From positions 115,447 through 179,446 of the forward strand of contig NZ_FOXA01000008.1 of the NCBI RefSeq assembly GCF_900115595.1: a stretch of DNA of 64,000 nucleotides, read 5' to 3'. The stretch's first letter is position 1; each line of letters begins with the position of its first letter. Below the pieces are notes generated by a model, which was given only the letters and a program-made list of their open reading frames with translations, did not search any database and was not told the DNA's origin. Below, one piece after another: positions 33,466-45,316 of the stretch. This stretch comes from Tranquillimonas alkanivorans (GTDB taxonomy: Bacteria > Pseudomonadota > Alphaproteobacteria > Rhodobacterales > Rhodobacteraceae). A program made the translations under genes and the position numbers.

Positions 33466-34788
33466 ATGAGACACAGCCGCACCGATTTCCCCGAAGGCTT
33501 CCTCTTCGGGGCGGCCACATCCAGCTACCAGATCGAGGGGCACGCCCAAGGGGGCGCCGGCCGCACCCACTGGGACACCTTCGCCGCCACGCCCGGCAAC
33601 GTCGTGCGGGCCGAAGACGGGGCGCGCGCCTGCGATCACTACAACCGCTGGGAAGAAGACCTCGACCTCCTGCGCGACGCGAGCTTCGACGTCTACCGCT
33701 TCTCGACCTCGTGGGCGCGCGTGATGCCCGAGGGGCGCGGCCAGCCGAACGCCCGCGGGCTCGACTTCTATGACCGGCTGGTGGACGGGATGCTGGAACG
33801 CGGGCTGAAACCGGCCGCGACCCTCTATCACTGGGAACTGCCCTCGACGCTGGCGGACATGGGCGGCTGGGCGAATGCGGACATTCCGAAGTGGTTCGGC
33901 GACTTCACGCAGGTGATCATGGAGCGGATCGGCGATCGCGTCTGGTCGGCCGCGCCGATCAATGAACCGTGGTGCGTGTCTTGGCTCAGCCACTTCCTAG
34001 GGCTGCAGGCGCCAGGCCTGCGCGACATCCGTGCCACCGCCCGCGCCATGCACCACGTCCTGCTGGCCCACGGCCGGTCGATCGAGGTGATGCGCGGACT
34101 GGGCATGAAGAACCTGGGCGCGGTCTGTAATTTCGAGTACGCCGTGCCCGCCGACGACAGCCCCGCCGCGCAGAAGGCCGCGCGGCTCTACGACGGCTAT
34201 TACAACCGCTTTTTCCTGTCGGGCATCTTCAACCGCTCGTACCCCGAGGACGTGCTCGAGGGGCTGGGCCCGCACTTGCCCAAGGGCTGGGAGAACGACT
34301 TCGACCTGATCGGTCAGCCGGTCGACTGGTGCGGAATGAACTATTACACCCGCAAGCTCATCGCGCCCGACAACGGGCCCTGGCCATCGCATCACGAGGT
34401 CGAGGGCCCATTGCCCAAGACCGAGATGGGGTGGGAGATCTTCCCCGACGGGCTCTACAACCTGCTGACCCGCGTCCACGGCGCCTATACCCGCGACGTG
34501 CCCCTCTATGTCACCGAGAACGGCATGGCCAACGCCGACCGGCTGGTGAACGGCGAGGTGAAGGACCAGGCGCGGATCGACTACATCGACGCGCACCTGG
34601 AGCGGGTGAAGCGCGCCATCGACGACGGCGTGCCGGTGAAGGGCTACTTCACGTGGTCGCTTCTGGACAACTACGAGTGGGCGCTGGGGTACGACAAGCG
34701 CTTCGGGCTGGTGCACGTCGACTTCGACAGCTTGAAGCGCACCCCGAAAGCATCCTACCACGAACTCGCCCGCGCACTGGCGCGGTGA
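33466..34788 (+). CDS. Beta-glucosidase, GH1
   Basis: A 440-residue cytoplasmic family-1 glycosidase of the BglA/BglB type. The acid/base is E167 in PINEPW and the nucleophile E351 in VTENGM. The N-terminal FLFGAATSSYQIEG is the GH1 signature. It would release glucose from beta-glucosides such as cellobiose. Its presence downstream of aglR extends the locus beyond alpha-linked sugars. There is no signal peptide, so substrates must be imported. Followed after 17 bp by glucokinase. Confidence 0.95.
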   Translation: MRHSRTDFPEGFLFGAATSSYQIEGHAQGGAGRTHWDTFAATPGNVVRAEDGARACDHYNRWEEDLDLLRDASFDVYRFSTSWARVMPEGRGQPNARGLDFYDRLVDGMLERGLKPAATLYHWELPSTLADMGGWANADIPKWFGDFTQVIMERIGDRVWSAAPINEPWCVSWLSHFLGLQAPGLRDIRATARAMHHVLLAHGRSIEVMRGLGMKNLGAVCNFEYAVPADDSPAAQKAARLYDGYYNRFFLSGIFNRSYPEDVLEGLGPHLPKGWENDFDLIGQPVDWCGMNYYTRKLIAPDNGPWPSHHEVEGPLPKTEMGWEIFPDGLYNLLTRVHGAYTRDVPLYVTENGMANADRLVNGEVKDQARIDYIDAHLERVKRAIDDGVPVKGYFTWSLLDNYEWALGYDKRFGLVHVDFDSLKRTPKASYHELARALAR

Positions 34789-34805
34789 GGCAACCCGAGG
34801 TCCTG

Positions 34806-35780
34806 ATGGCGCGCGAGCCCGATATCTTCACCCTCGTCGCCGATATCGGCGGCACGAACACGCGTTGCGCCCTGGCGCGCGGACGCACGATCCTGCCCGA
34901 GACGGTGCGGCGCTACCGCAACGCCGATTATCCGGGGCTGGAAAGCGTGCTGCGCGCCTTCATCGCCGAGGAGGACGACGTGGACTGCGCCGGCGCCTGC
35001 GTGGCGGCGGCGGGCCCCGTGCACGAGGGCCGCGCCACGATGACCAACCTCGACTGGACCATCGATCGCGACACGCTGATCCGCGCCACGCGCGCCGAGC
35101 GGGTGTCGATCCTGAACGATCTGCAGGCGCAGGGCCACGCGCTCGACCACATCGCGGCCGAGAACCTCCAGACGGTCATACCCGGCCCCGCCCCGGCCCC
35201 GGGCGCGGCGAAGCTGGTGATCGGCATCGGCACCGGCTTCAACGCGGCGCCGGTCTACGACACCGGGGCCGGCCGCTATGTCCCGCCGGCCGAGGCGGGC
35301 CACGCAAACCTGCCCATCCGGACCGAGGCCGAGCTGCGATTGTGCAAGTTCGTCGAAACCGCGCACGGCTTCCCGGCGGTCGAGGACGTGCTGTCCGGCC
35401 GCGGGCTCGAGCGCGTCTATCGCTGGCTGGGGCACGAGGCGGGCGACCCGCGCGAGCTGAGCGGGCGCGCGATCATCGCCGCGCTGACCGAGGGCAGCGA
35501 TCCCCGGGCGGAAGAGGCGGTGCGTGTCTTCATCCGCATGCTGGGCACCGTGGCGGGCAACCTCGCGCTCCAGACCCTTCCCTTCGGCGGCGTGTACCTG
35601 ATCGGTGGCATGGCCCGCGCGATCTCGCTCTGGTACAAGCCGTTCGACTTCGACGAGTCCTTCCGCGAGAAAGGCCGGTTCGCCGGCTTCATGTCGAACT
35701 TCGCGGTCCACGTTGTCGAGGACGACTATGCCGCCCTCGTCGGCTGCGCGGCTCACCTGGCGGCACTGGCCGAGCAGTAA
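34806..35780 (+). CDS. glk: Glucokinase (ROK-unrelated, Glk family)
   Basis: ATP-dependent phosphorylation of glucose to glucose-6-phosphate in the cytosol. The 324 residues include the ATP phosphate motif LVADIGGTNTRCALA and the sugar-binding stretches MTNLDWTID and GIGTGFNAAPV of the Glk family, rather than the CXCGXXGC zinc motif of ROK kinases. The ATG at 34806 directly precedes this motif. It converts glucose freed by AglA and the GH1 enzyme. Confidence 0.93.
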   Translation: MAREPDIFTLVADIGGTNTRCALARGRTILPETVRRYRNADYPGLESVLRAFIAEEDDVDCAGACVAAAGPVHEGRATMTNLDWTIDRDTLIRATRAERVSILNDLQAQGHALDHIAAENLQTVIPGPAPAPGAAKLVIGIGTGFNAAPVYDTGAGRYVPPAEAGHANLPIRTEAELRLCKFVETAHGFPAVEDVLSGRGLERVYRWLGHEAGDPRELSGRAIIAALTEGSDPRAEEAVRVFIRMLGTVAGNLALQTLPFGGVYLIGGMARAISLWYKPFDFDESFREKGRFAGFMSNFAVHVVEDDYAALVGCAAHLAALAEQ

Positions 35781-35799
35781 GGGCCAGCAAGCACGGTCC

Positions 35800-35829
35800 G
35801 GCGTCATCGGCCCCGCAGCCGACGACGCC
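35800..35829. terminator. Hairpin between convergent glk and the glycogen operon
   Basis: GGCGTCATCGGC pairs with GCCGACGACGCC (11 of 12 positions) around a 6-nt loop in the 63-bp gap between the two convergent operons. No T-run. Likely the common transcript boundary. Confidence 0.5.
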
Positions 35830-35843
35830 TGCCGCGACACTGC

Positions 35844-38213
35844 CTATTCGTCCCGAACGAAGACCAGCCCCATGCTGTCGCGCAGGATGATCGGGCCGCC
35901 GACATACTCGTCCCCGATATTCGGCGTCTTCAGCGCGAGCTTCCAGTTGGCGCCCTGCAGGCCCGGGATCTTCAGGCGCAGGGGATCGAACTCACCGCTG
36001 TCGCCGCCTTCCATGTGCGTGATGGTATAGACCTGCCGGCCCTCCGGGGACTTGCGGTAGCTGGTGAACAGTACGCGACCGTCCACGGGACGCAGGTAGT
36101 CGAAGTGATCCTCGGGCCCGAGATTGTGGCGCAGCCACGCGTTCTCACGCCGGAAGTTGCGCAGGGAAAGCATGAACCCCGTCTGCCGCGAGTCGAGCTG
36201 CGAGACGGAGTTTGAAACATTGCAATACTCGTGCATATCGTCCATCCAGGCCCGCGCGATGGTCTTGAGTTCGGGGACCGTGAAGCGGTCCGGCCCGGCG
36301 AGCGGCGGCTCGACCTCGTTGAGAAGCTTGGCGATGTGATCGAGGTCGTAGTCCGTGACCTCCACCAGCGCCGGAAGGAAGTCGAAGAACCGCGCCAAGT
36401 CCTCGCGCGTCTCGTATCCCAGCGCCTTGAGCCGCTTGAAGTTGTTGGGGATCGAGTAGCTGTACTCGTCCACCTGCCACTTGAGCGAGATCGCCTCCTC
36501 GGCCACGACCTTCACGCCGTACTTGTCGTCCTGGTTGCGGATGAAGCCCCAGTTGGCCCGCGCGGTGGCGTTGAGGAAATCCATGGGCACGCCCGGGAAC
36601 GCGGCATAGGTCAGCATCGCCACGGCCGGGTTGTCGTAGGCCTTCTCGAGGATCTCCATCTTCGTGTCGCCGAGGCGCGTGTTGATGTTCAGCTTCGGGT
36701 TCACCTGCGTGCCCCGGCGCAGCGTGTCGTGGTTCGCCGTGCCGCTGATCCAGTTCTCGCCCACCTCCAGCATCTCGCGGATGCGCCAGAACTTAGACAG
36801 CCAGAACCCGTAGATGAACGGCGTGTTATGGGCGAAGGTCAGCGGGCCCCACTGGAACACGTCCGGGTCGATCTGCCCCTCGATCACCGCGCGGTAGGTC
36901 GAGGAGAGCTCCCAGTCCTCCTGCGGCCAGGGGCGGCCATCCTCGAACACGAACCAGGGGCGGAACTCGGTGCCGGCGACCTCCTGCACGATGTCGGACA
37001 TCGATTGCAGGTAATCGTCGTCGTGCTTGAGCTCTTGTGCGGTGTAGTCCCACCACTTGAAGTCCTGCGCCCCGTCCACGCGCACGCCGTCGGCGCCGAA
37101 ATCCACCTTGCGACGCTGCATCTCGAGCAGGATCGCCCGCACCGCCGGGTTCTTGTAGTCGAGGTTCTGCCCATACATGTTCGGACCCGCGAAGAAGTGC
37201 GAGTTCAGCGCGTTCAGGCCTTGGTTGTCCGAGTGGCCGAACACCACGTCGAGCACCAGCATCTTGGGCCGCGTGGGGAAGTTGTGCAGCGCAGCGGCGA
37301 AATCCACCAGCTCGTCCGGGCGACCCGACTCCAGCAGCACCGGGTTCACCGTGCCCATGCCCGAGATGACGATGTCGTAGCCCCAGTTCGTCGTGTCGGG
37401 CCGCGTCAGCGTCACCGACACGGCGTCCGCATCGCCGCCCGTTTCCTCCCAGAAGCCCGGCCCCGTCTCGTAAACGGTCGTCGGCTCGACCGGCAGCAAC
37501 TGCACCGCGTCGTAGCCCAGGTAGATCTCGTCCAGCGGGTCAGGGGGCAGGTCGTTTCTCAGCCGCTCGGCCAGGCGCTCGAACTGGCGGGTCAGGCTGG
37601 CGAGCGTGCCGCCGGCAGTGGCGGTGGGCACGTGGATCTGAAGGATGTTGGTGGGCGGCGCGAACTTGTACGGCTCGTCGCGCTTGAGCTCCTGGAAGTA
37701 CGCCTTGTCGCGTCGCGCCGCCTGCATCGCGCCAACGTCGTACAACTCGGCCGGGGCGAAGGCACCGAAGGGCAGAGACATCGCCAGTGGGTCGAGGATG
37801 CGGTGCCATTCGTCGTTGGCGTCGCGCCAGACCAGCGTATAGAAGTCGCCGCCCTGATCGCGCCGCCCGGCGCGGACGCCGTGGGCGGCGGCGAAGGTGT
37901 GCGACTCGTACCGCGCGACCGGCAGGTACACACGCTCGAACCGCACCTCCTGGTGCGCGCGCGTCAGGTCCAGCGGGTCGAGCGGCGACAGCAGCTCCAG
38001 GAACACGTCGCCGTCGGGGATGCGGTGGTCGAGAAGCTCGGGCGTCCAGAAGCCGAAGGTCGCGGTCTCGCCGTCGACCTGGCCGCCCAGGATGCGCGCG
38101 ATCTGCTGGTGCGCCTCGAACGCGCTGGGTGACTCGGTCAGAAGCTGCCGACAGCGGTCGGCCAGCCCCTCGGCGGTGTCTCGGTCTGCGGTCACGCGGG
38201 TCTTGAGCGACAT
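35844..38213 (-). CDS. GH13-superfamily enzyme, glucosylglycerol-hydrolase-like
   Basis: A 789-residue GH13-type protein. The three catalytic acids are all present: nucleophile D380 (GVRVDGAQ), acid E424 (FVFEDGRP) and D496 (GTANHDTLRR), with region I as DVVFGHSDN. The roughly 250-residue N-terminal portion is not a standard amylase module. Overall it recalls glucosylglycerol hydrolases (GghA) described in cyanobacteria, so cleavage of the osmolyte glucosylglycerol is my best guess. It is the last gene of the glycogen operon, 46 bp after pgm. Substrate remains uncertain; a different alpha-glucoside is possible. Confidence 0.7.
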   Translation of the reverse strand: MSLKTRVTADRDTAEGLADRCRQLLTESPSAFEAHQQIARILGGQVDGETATFGFWTPELLDHRIPDGDVFLELLSPLDPLDLTRAHQEVRFERVYLPVARYESHTFAAAHGVRAGRRDQGGDFYTLVWRDANDEWHRILDPLAMSLPFGAFAPAELYDVGAMQAARRDKAYFQELKRDEPYKFAPPTNILQIHVPTATAGGTLASLTRQFERLAERLRNDLPPDPLDEIYLGYDAVQLLPVEPTTVYETGPGFWEETGGDADAVSVTLTRPDTTNWGYDIVISGMGTVNPVLLESGRPDELVDFAAALHNFPTRPKMLVLDVVFGHSDNQGLNALNSHFFAGPNMYGQNLDYKNPAVRAILLEMQRRKVDFGADGVRVDGAQDFKWWDYTAQELKHDDDYLQSMSDIVQEVAGTEFRPWFVFEDGRPWPQEDWELSSTYRAVIEGQIDPDVFQWGPLTFAHNTPFIYGFWLSKFWRIREMLEVGENWISGTANHDTLRRGTQVNPKLNINTRLGDTKMEILEKAYDNPAVAMLTYAAFPGVPMDFLNATARANWGFIRNQDDKYGVKVVAEEAISLKWQVDEYSYSIPNNFKRLKALGYETREDLARFFDFLPALVEVTDYDLDHIAKLLNEVEPPLAGPDRFTVPELKTIARAWMDDMHEYCNVSNSVSQLDSRQTGFMLSLRNFRRENAWLRHNLGPEDHFDYLRPVDGRVLFTSYRKSPEGRQVYTITHMEGGDSGEFDPLRLKIPGLQGANWKLALKTPNIGDEYVGGPIILRDSMGLVFVRDE

Positions 38214-38259
38214 GCGGATGGCCCCCTGTCGTTCTTGTCTGTGGCTGGCTCGGCCTTGT

Positions 38260-39909
<1,650 letters not shown>

Positions 39910-41796
39910 TTAGCGTCCTGCATCCCGCATCAGCGCCGCCGTCGCGCGAAGCGCATCCACGTCGCCCAGCGCTCCGGCACGCATGGGAAGACGGCGCCGC
40001 CAGTTCGGATGCTCGTAGACGGTGCCGGGCAGGTTCGGTTGTTCCGTTGCCCCAAGGATATCCTCGATCTGCACGGCGACAAGCCGAGACGGCGTGCGCG
40101 CCAGAAGGCCGTGGATCGCCTGCACGTCCTCGCCGTCGCCGGTCAGGTGGTCGAGCGCAGCCACCTCTTCGCGCCGGCGCACGCGCATCTCGTCCGCGCT
40201 TTCCGACGTGATCGTGCCGATGTCCTGGCGCCAGTCGATGTCGCGCTCGGCCCGCCAGCCCTTCCACGTCGGCAGGTCGTGGGTCGAAAACGAGGTGAGC
40301 ACGTGGGCGTCGTAGTGATCGGCGGGCTTGAAGGTCGGTTGCGGCGCGTCCCATTCCTGTTCGAACATGGCGACCCGGCAGCCGAAGATGCCCGCGCCTT
40401 CCAGGTCGCGGTGCAGGCCCTCGGGGATGTTGCCCAAGTCCTCGCCGATGATGGCGGCGCCCACGCGCGTCGCCTCGATCCGCGCCACCGCCAGCAGCGC
40501 CTCTTTCGGCATCGCGACATAACCGCCGGGCACGTCGCCGTCCGGCACCCAGAACGTCCGCTCGAAACCCAGGATGTGGTCGATCCGAAGAAGCCGCGCG
40601 AACTTGAGCTGCGCGCGCAGGATCTCGGCCAGCGGGCGGAAGCCCTGCTCGGCCAACGCGCGCGGCTGAAGCGGCGCGAGCCCCCAGGCCTGCCCGCCGG
40701 GCGAAAAGGCGTCGGGCGGCGCACCCAGCGACACGTCATGGGCAAACAGGTCCCGCTCGGCCCACGTCTCGGCCCCGCCGGGATGGGTGCCGACGGCGAG
40801 GTCGAGGTAGAGACCGAAGGTCATTCCCTGCTGCGCGGCGGCGTCGCGCACCTGCGACAGCTGCTGTTCGGCTGTCCATTGCAGCCAGGCGTGAAAGGTC
40901 ACGCGGTCGGAATGCGCCTGGGCGAAGGCCGACACGTCCGGGTGCGACGGGTCGCGGAATGGCGCGGGCCAGTCGGGCCAGTGAGGGCCGTGCACCTCGG
41001 CCAGCGCCTGGTGCAGCGCGAAGCGGCGCAGCGGCGTGCCCTCGGCTTCGCGCCACTCATCGAAGGCGGGGGCCGGGTCGCGGTTGGCGAAGGCATGCTC
41101 CAGCGCGGAAAGCTGCGCCGGGATCGCGTGGGCATAATCGATCAGCTCGCCCGCCTCCGCGTTCGCCGCAGCGTCGATGTGGAGCGTCGAGAAGCGCCGG
41201 CGGCTTGACGGCGCGTAGGGGCTGAAGCCCCCGGGATCGGTGGGAAAGCCAGCATGGATCGGGTTGAGGCCCACGAAATCCGCCCCCGCCGCGCCCAGCG
41301 ACGCGACCGCGTGCCTGAGGTCGGCGTAGGTCCCGACGCCGCCTTCCTCGGCCGTGCGCAGGCCATAGAGCGGCAGAGTGACGCCCCAACCGCGCTCGGG
41401 CTCGGGCAGGCGCGCGGGCGCGGACAGAAGCCAGCCGTACTGGTCGCTCACCCACAGCCGGTGGATGCCCAGCGGCAGCGCCCCGATCTCGGGACCGCGC
41501 CCTTCGCGTAGGGTGCCGTCCTCGAGCTCCAAACGCCACTCGACCTCGCCGCCGATCGCATCGAGCCGCAGCGGCGCGTCGGTTTCGACCACCTGCCACA
41601 GCGGAACGGTCCGCGCGGCGTCCTCCGCATCCAGCGCGTCGAGCGTTTCGGCGGCGCGGGCGGGGTCGATGCCCATGGCGCGCAGCAACGCCTCCTGCGT
41701 CTCGGGCGACAGCGGGCGCATCTCGCCGCTGACATCCCGGTACTCGGGCAGGATACCCAGCCGGTGGGCCAGGGTCTCGAGCGCGGCGTCGGTCAT
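39910..41796 (-). CDS. malQ: 4-alpha-glucanotransferase (amylomaltase)
   Basis: GH77 enzyme that disproportionates maltodextrins released by GlgX and GlgP. The 628 residues include the nucleophile in LRIDHILG, acid/base in IGEDLGN and the third acid in STHDLPT. An N-terminal ~140-residue region resembles the extra beta-rich domain of bacterial MalQ. The start overlaps the glgX stop as ATGA; a much longer open frame upstream is read-through in the glgX region and is not coding. Confidence 0.94.
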   Translation of the reverse strand: MTDAALETLAHRLGILPEYRDVSGEMRPLSPETQEALLRAMGIDPARAAETLDALDAEDAARTVPLWQVVETDAPLRLDAIGGEVEWRLELEDGTLREGRGPEIGALPLGIHRLWVSDQYGWLLSAPARLPEPERGWGVTLPLYGLRTAEEGGVGTYADLRHAVASLGAAGADFVGLNPIHAGFPTDPGGFSPYAPSSRRRFSTLHIDAAANAEAGELIDYAHAIPAQLSALEHAFANRDPAPAFDEWREAEGTPLRRFALHQALAEVHGPHWPDWPAPFRDPSHPDVSAFAQAHSDRVTFHAWLQWTAEQQLSQVRDAAAQQGMTFGLYLDLAVGTHPGGAETWAERDLFAHDVSLGAPPDAFSPGGQAWGLAPLQPRALAEQGFRPLAEILRAQLKFARLLRIDHILGFERTFWVPDGDVPGGYVAMPKEALLAVARIEATRVGAAIIGEDLGNIPEGLHRDLEGAGIFGCRVAMFEQEWDAPQPTFKPADHYDAHVLTSFSTHDLPTWKGWRAERDIDWRQDIGTITSESADEMRVRRREEVAALDHLTGDGEDVQAIHGLLARTPSRLVAVQIEDILGATEQPNLPGTVYEHPNWRRRLPMRAGALGDVDALRATAALMRDAGR

Positions 41797-43886
41797 GGCT
41801 GAACCTCCGTGACGAAGACGGCGACGGCATCGGCGGGCATCTGAACCGTGGCGCCGCAGCAGGCGCCCGGCAGCGCATCGGGCCGGGTCGTGTCGACTTC
41901 CCACACCCAGCGCATGCCCTCGGGCACCTCGGGCAGCGTGATGCGCTCGGCCTCGCCCGCGTTGAACACGGCAAAGATCGCGGTCTCGGTCGCGCCGTAA
42001 AGCGGCGTGCCCGACGCGGTGCGCAGCTCGACGCACAGGCACGACAGCGCCGGATCCTCCCAGTCGGACGAGGACATGGGCTGGCCGTCGGTGCGCCGCC
42101 AGAACAGGTCCTCGAGCCCGTCGATGGCACGCTCGCGCGAGTGCAGGAACAGCTTTTGCCGCAGGATCGGGTGCGCCTTGCGGAAGGCGATCATGCGGCG
42201 GGTGAAGTCGAGGAAGGCGTCGTCGGCCTGGGACCAGTCGATCCAGCTGATCTCGTTGTCCTGGCAATAGGCGTTGTTGTTGCCCTTCTGCGTGTTGCCC
42301 AGCTCGTCGCCCGCCAGGATCATCGGCGTGCCTTGGCTGAGCAGGAGCGTCGCCATCATGTTGCGCTTGCGTTGCGCCCGCGCGCGCAGGATCGACACGT
42401 CGTCGGTCGGCCCCTCGACCCCGAGATTGTGCGAGAAGTTCTCGCCATGGCCGTCCATCCCGTCTTCGCCGTTGGCCTCGTTATGCTTGCGGTCGTAGGA
42501 CACGACGTCCTGCAGCGTAAACCCGTCGTGCGCGGTCAGCAGGTTGACCGAGGCCGTGGCCGGACGGCCCGAGTGGTCGAACTGCGTGGCCGAGCCGGTC
42601 AGCCGGTCGGCAAGCCCCGGCGCGGTGCCGGGATCGTTGCGCCAGAAGCGGCGCACGGTGTCGCGGAAGCGGTCGTTCCACTCCATGAACGGCGGCGGGA
42701 AGGCCCCGAGCTGGTAGCCGCCCGGCCCGATGTCCCACGGCTCGGCGATCAGCTTGACCTGCGTGAGCACCGGGTCCTGCCGAATGGCGTCGAAGAAGGC
42801 TGCGCCGCGGTCGAAGCCACCCTCGCCCACGCGGCCCAGCGTCGAGCACAGGTCGAAGCGGAACCCGTCGACGTGCATCACCTCCACCCAATACCGCAGG
42901 CTGTCCATGATCATGCGCAGGACCATGGGATGGTCCACGTTCACCGTGTTCCCGGTGCCGGTGTCGTTCACGTAGTAGCGCGGGTCCGGCATCAGCCGGT
43001 AATAGCTCGCGTTGTCGAGGCCCCGGAACGCGAGCGTCGGGCCCATCTCGTTGCCCTCGCCGGTGTGGTTGTAGACCACGTCCATCAAGACCTCGATCCC
43101 GGCGGTGTGCAGCCGCGCCACCATCTGCTGGAATTCCGCGATCCGCCCCCGATCCAGATAGCGCGGCTCGGGCGCGAAGAAACCGAGCGTCTGATAGCCC
43201 CAGTAGTTCGTCAGCCCCCTGTCCACGAGGAACCGGTCGTTCAGGAACGCCTGCGCCGGCAGAAGCTCGACGGCCGTGATCCCCAACTTGGTGTAGTGCT
43301 CGAGCATAGCGTCCGAGGCGAGGCCGAGGAAGGTGCCGGGCGCATCCACCCCGGGATGTGTCCACGTCAGGCCCTTCACATGCGCCTCGTAGACGATCGT
43401 GTCCTTCGCCGGGGTGCGCGGCGCGATGTCCTCGCCCCACGAGAAAGCCGGGTCCTCGACCACGCAGCGCGGCATGAAGGGCGCGCTGTCGCGGGTGTCG
43501 AAGGTCAGGTCGGCGCGGCTCGAATCCGCGCGGTAGCCCATCAGTGCGTCGTTCCAAACCGGATGGCCGGTCAGCCGCTTGGCGTAGGGGTCGATCAACA
43601 GCTTGTGCGGGTTGAACCTGTGGCCCTCGTCGGGGCGGTAGGGTCCGTGGGCGCGCAGGCCGTACTTCTGTCCCGGCCTGAGGCCCGAGATGTAGCCGTG
43701 CCAAACGTCGCCGTCGCGCTCGGGCAGGTCAAGGCGGGCGATCTCGTCCTTGCCGTCGTCCGAGAAGAGGCAGACGACCATGCGGCGCGCGTGCTCCGAG
43801 AAGACGGCGAAGTTCACGCCGTCGCCGTCGAACGTCGCGCCCAGGGGCGCCGGGCGCCCCGCGCTCATCGTGAAAGTCGGGCTCAT
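41793..43886 (-). CDS. glgX: Glycogen debranching enzyme
   Basis: GH13 isoamylase-type enzyme that removes short alpha-1,6 branches after phosphorylase trimming. The 697-residue protein has an N-terminal CBM48 (about 10-110), then the barrel: DVVYNHTGEGNE (I), FRFDLCSTLGR (II, nucleophile), IAEPWD (III) and LTAHDGFTL (IV). The ATG at 43886 overlaps the glgA stop (ATGA) and that at its 3' end overlaps malQ, giving strict coupling. Confidence 0.96.
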   Translation of the reverse strand: MSPTFTMSAGRPAPLGATFDGDGVNFAVFSEHARRMVVCLFSDDGKDEIARLDLPERDGDVWHGYISGLRPGQKYGLRAHGPYRPDEGHRFNPHKLLIDPYAKRLTGHPVWNDALMGYRADSSRADLTFDTRDSAPFMPRCVVEDPAFSWGEDIAPRTPAKDTIVYEAHVKGLTWTHPGVDAPGTFLGLASDAMLEHYTKLGITAVELLPAQAFLNDRFLVDRGLTNYWGYQTLGFFAPEPRYLDRGRIAEFQQMVARLHTAGIEVLMDVVYNHTGEGNEMGPTLAFRGLDNASYYRLMPDPRYYVNDTGTGNTVNVDHPMVLRMIMDSLRYWVEVMHVDGFRFDLCSTLGRVGEGGFDRGAAFFDAIRQDPVLTQVKLIAEPWDIGPGGYQLGAFPPPFMEWNDRFRDTVRRFWRNDPGTAPGLADRLTGSATQFDHSGRPATASVNLLTAHDGFTLQDVVSYDRKHNEANGEDGMDGHGENFSHNLGVEGPTDDVSILRARAQRKRNMMATLLLSQGTPMILAGDELGNTQKGNNNAYCQDNEISWIDWSQADDAFLDFTRRMIAFRKAHPILRQKLFLHSRERAIDGLEDLFWRRTDGQPMSSSDWEDPALSCLCVELRTASGTPLYGATETAIFAVFNAGEAERITLPEVPEGMRWVWEVDTTRPDALPGACCGATVQMPADAVAVFVTEVQP

Positions 43887-45316
43887 GTATGGGTTCCGAG
43901 TCTGTCGTAAAGCGCGGCATACTCGGCGGCAGAGACGTCCCAGCCCACCGGATGCTTCATCGCGTTGCGTTGAAGCTTTTCCCAGAGCTTGTCCTGCGCG
44001 TAAAGCTCGCACAGACGCCCCAGCGCGTCGGCCAGCGCATCTGACGTAACGGGAGCGAACTGCACTCCGGTGGCGACGCCGCGCCTGAGGCTGGCGTCGT
44101 TGGCGGGAATGACCGTATCGGCCAGCCCGCCGGTCAGCGCCACGACCGGCACGGTGCCATAGCGCAAGCCGTAGAGCTGCGTCAGGCCGCAGGGCTCGAA
44201 CCGCGAGGGCACGATGATGGCGTCGCCGCCCGCGATCATGCGGTGCGACAGCGTCTCGTCGTAGCCGATGCGGACCGAAAGCCCCTCGTAGCTGTCGGAG
44301 GCCGCGCGCCACGCCGCCTCGAACGCGCGGTTGCCCGAGCCCAGAAGCGCAAGGCGTCCGCCCTGCCCCAGGAACGGCGGCAGCACGTCGAGCAATAGGT
44401 CGAGACCCTTCTGCTCGGTCAGGCGCGAGATCACCACGGCGAGGGGGCCGTCGCCGTCCGGCAGGCCGAACTCGTCGAGCAGCGCGCGCCGGTTCTTCGC
44501 CTTTCCTCGCGGCTGGCGGTATGGAACGATGGCCGAGTCTGCCGCCGGGTCCCACGCCTCGACATCGATGCCGTTGAGGATGCCGCAGAGGTCCGCGTGC
44601 CGGGCGCGCAGGACCCCGTCCAGCCCCATACCGAACTCGGGCCGCATGAGTTCGCGCGCATAGGTCGGGCTGACCGTGGTCAGCCGGTCGGCATAGACCA
44701 GCCCGGCCTTGAGCGCCGAAATCTGCCCCCAGTATTCCAGCCCGTCGGGGTGCCACGCCCAGCGCGGCAGGCGCAGGCGATCCAGCCGGTCGGCGGGCGC
44801 AAGGCCCTGGAAGGCGACGTTGTGGACGGTGATGACCGTCTTCACCCGTCCGGCCGCACCCATGGCGTGCAGGTAGACCGGCGCCAGCCCTGCCTGCCAG
44901 TCGTGGCAATGCACCACCTGCGGCGCCCAGTCGCCGTGCCCCTCGGCCCCCAGCCGCGCCGCGATCCACGACAAGGCCGCGAAGCGCTCCGGGTTGTCCG
45001 GCCAGTCCTCGCCGTCCGGCCCGAGATAGATCGAGCCTTCGCGGTCGAAGAGGTGCGGCGCGTCGAGCAGGTAGAGGTCGAGCGCCCCCAAACGCGCCCG
45101 CCGCAGTTCGGCGCGGCCGCCGAACAGGTCGTCCTCGACCAGCACCGTCTCGCCCATCTCGACCTGCTTGCGGATCTGCGGATAGGCCGGCAGCAGCGTG
45201 CGCATGTCGACGCCCTGCGTTCGCAGGGCGGCGGGCAGCGCGCCGGTCACGTCGGCCAGTCCGCCGGTCTTGACCAGCGGCGCGCATTCCGAGGCGACCG
45301 ACAGCACGGGCTTCAT
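43883..45316 (-). CDS. glgA: Glycogen synthase
   Basis: GT5 transferase adding glucose from ADP-glucose to glycogen. It has 477 residues with the ADP-glucose motif VKTGGLADV at the N-terminus and the GT-B C-terminal signature [18 protein letters not shown]. The ATG at 45316 overlaps the glgC stop (ATGA). An upstream in-frame extension (MERRA) would lie within glgC and lacks its own ribosome-binding site. Confidence 0.96.
   Translation of the reverse strand: MKPVLSVASECAPLVKTGGLADVTGALPAALRTQGVDMRTLLPAYPQIRKQVEMGETVLVEDDLFGGRAELRRARLGALDLYLLDAPHLFDREGSIYLGPDGEDWPDNPERFAALSWIAARLGAEGHGDWAPQVVHCHDWQAGLAPVYLHAMGAAGRVKTVITVHNVAFQGLAPADRLDRLRLPRWAWHPDGLEYWGQISALKAGLVYADRLTTVSPTYARELMRPEFGMGLDGVLRARHADLCGILNGIDVEAWDPAADSAIVPYRQPRGKAKNRRALLDEFGLPDGDGPLAVVISRLTEQKGLDLLLDVLPPFLGQGGRLALLGSGNRAFEAAWRAASDSYEGLSVRIGYDETLSHRMIAGGDAIIVPSRFEPCGLTQLYGLRYGTVPVVALTGGLADTVIPANDASLRRGVATGVQFAPVTSDALADALGRLCELYAQDKLWEKLQRNAMKHPVGWDVSAAEYAALYDRLGTHT

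Noticed and set aside
41793..45287. Apparent 1164-codon fusion protein across glgX and glgA
   Set aside because: The upstream half is glgA read in the wrong frame without stops. The GlgX N-terminus ([16 protein letters not shown]) and the ATGA overlap with glgA set the true start at 43886.
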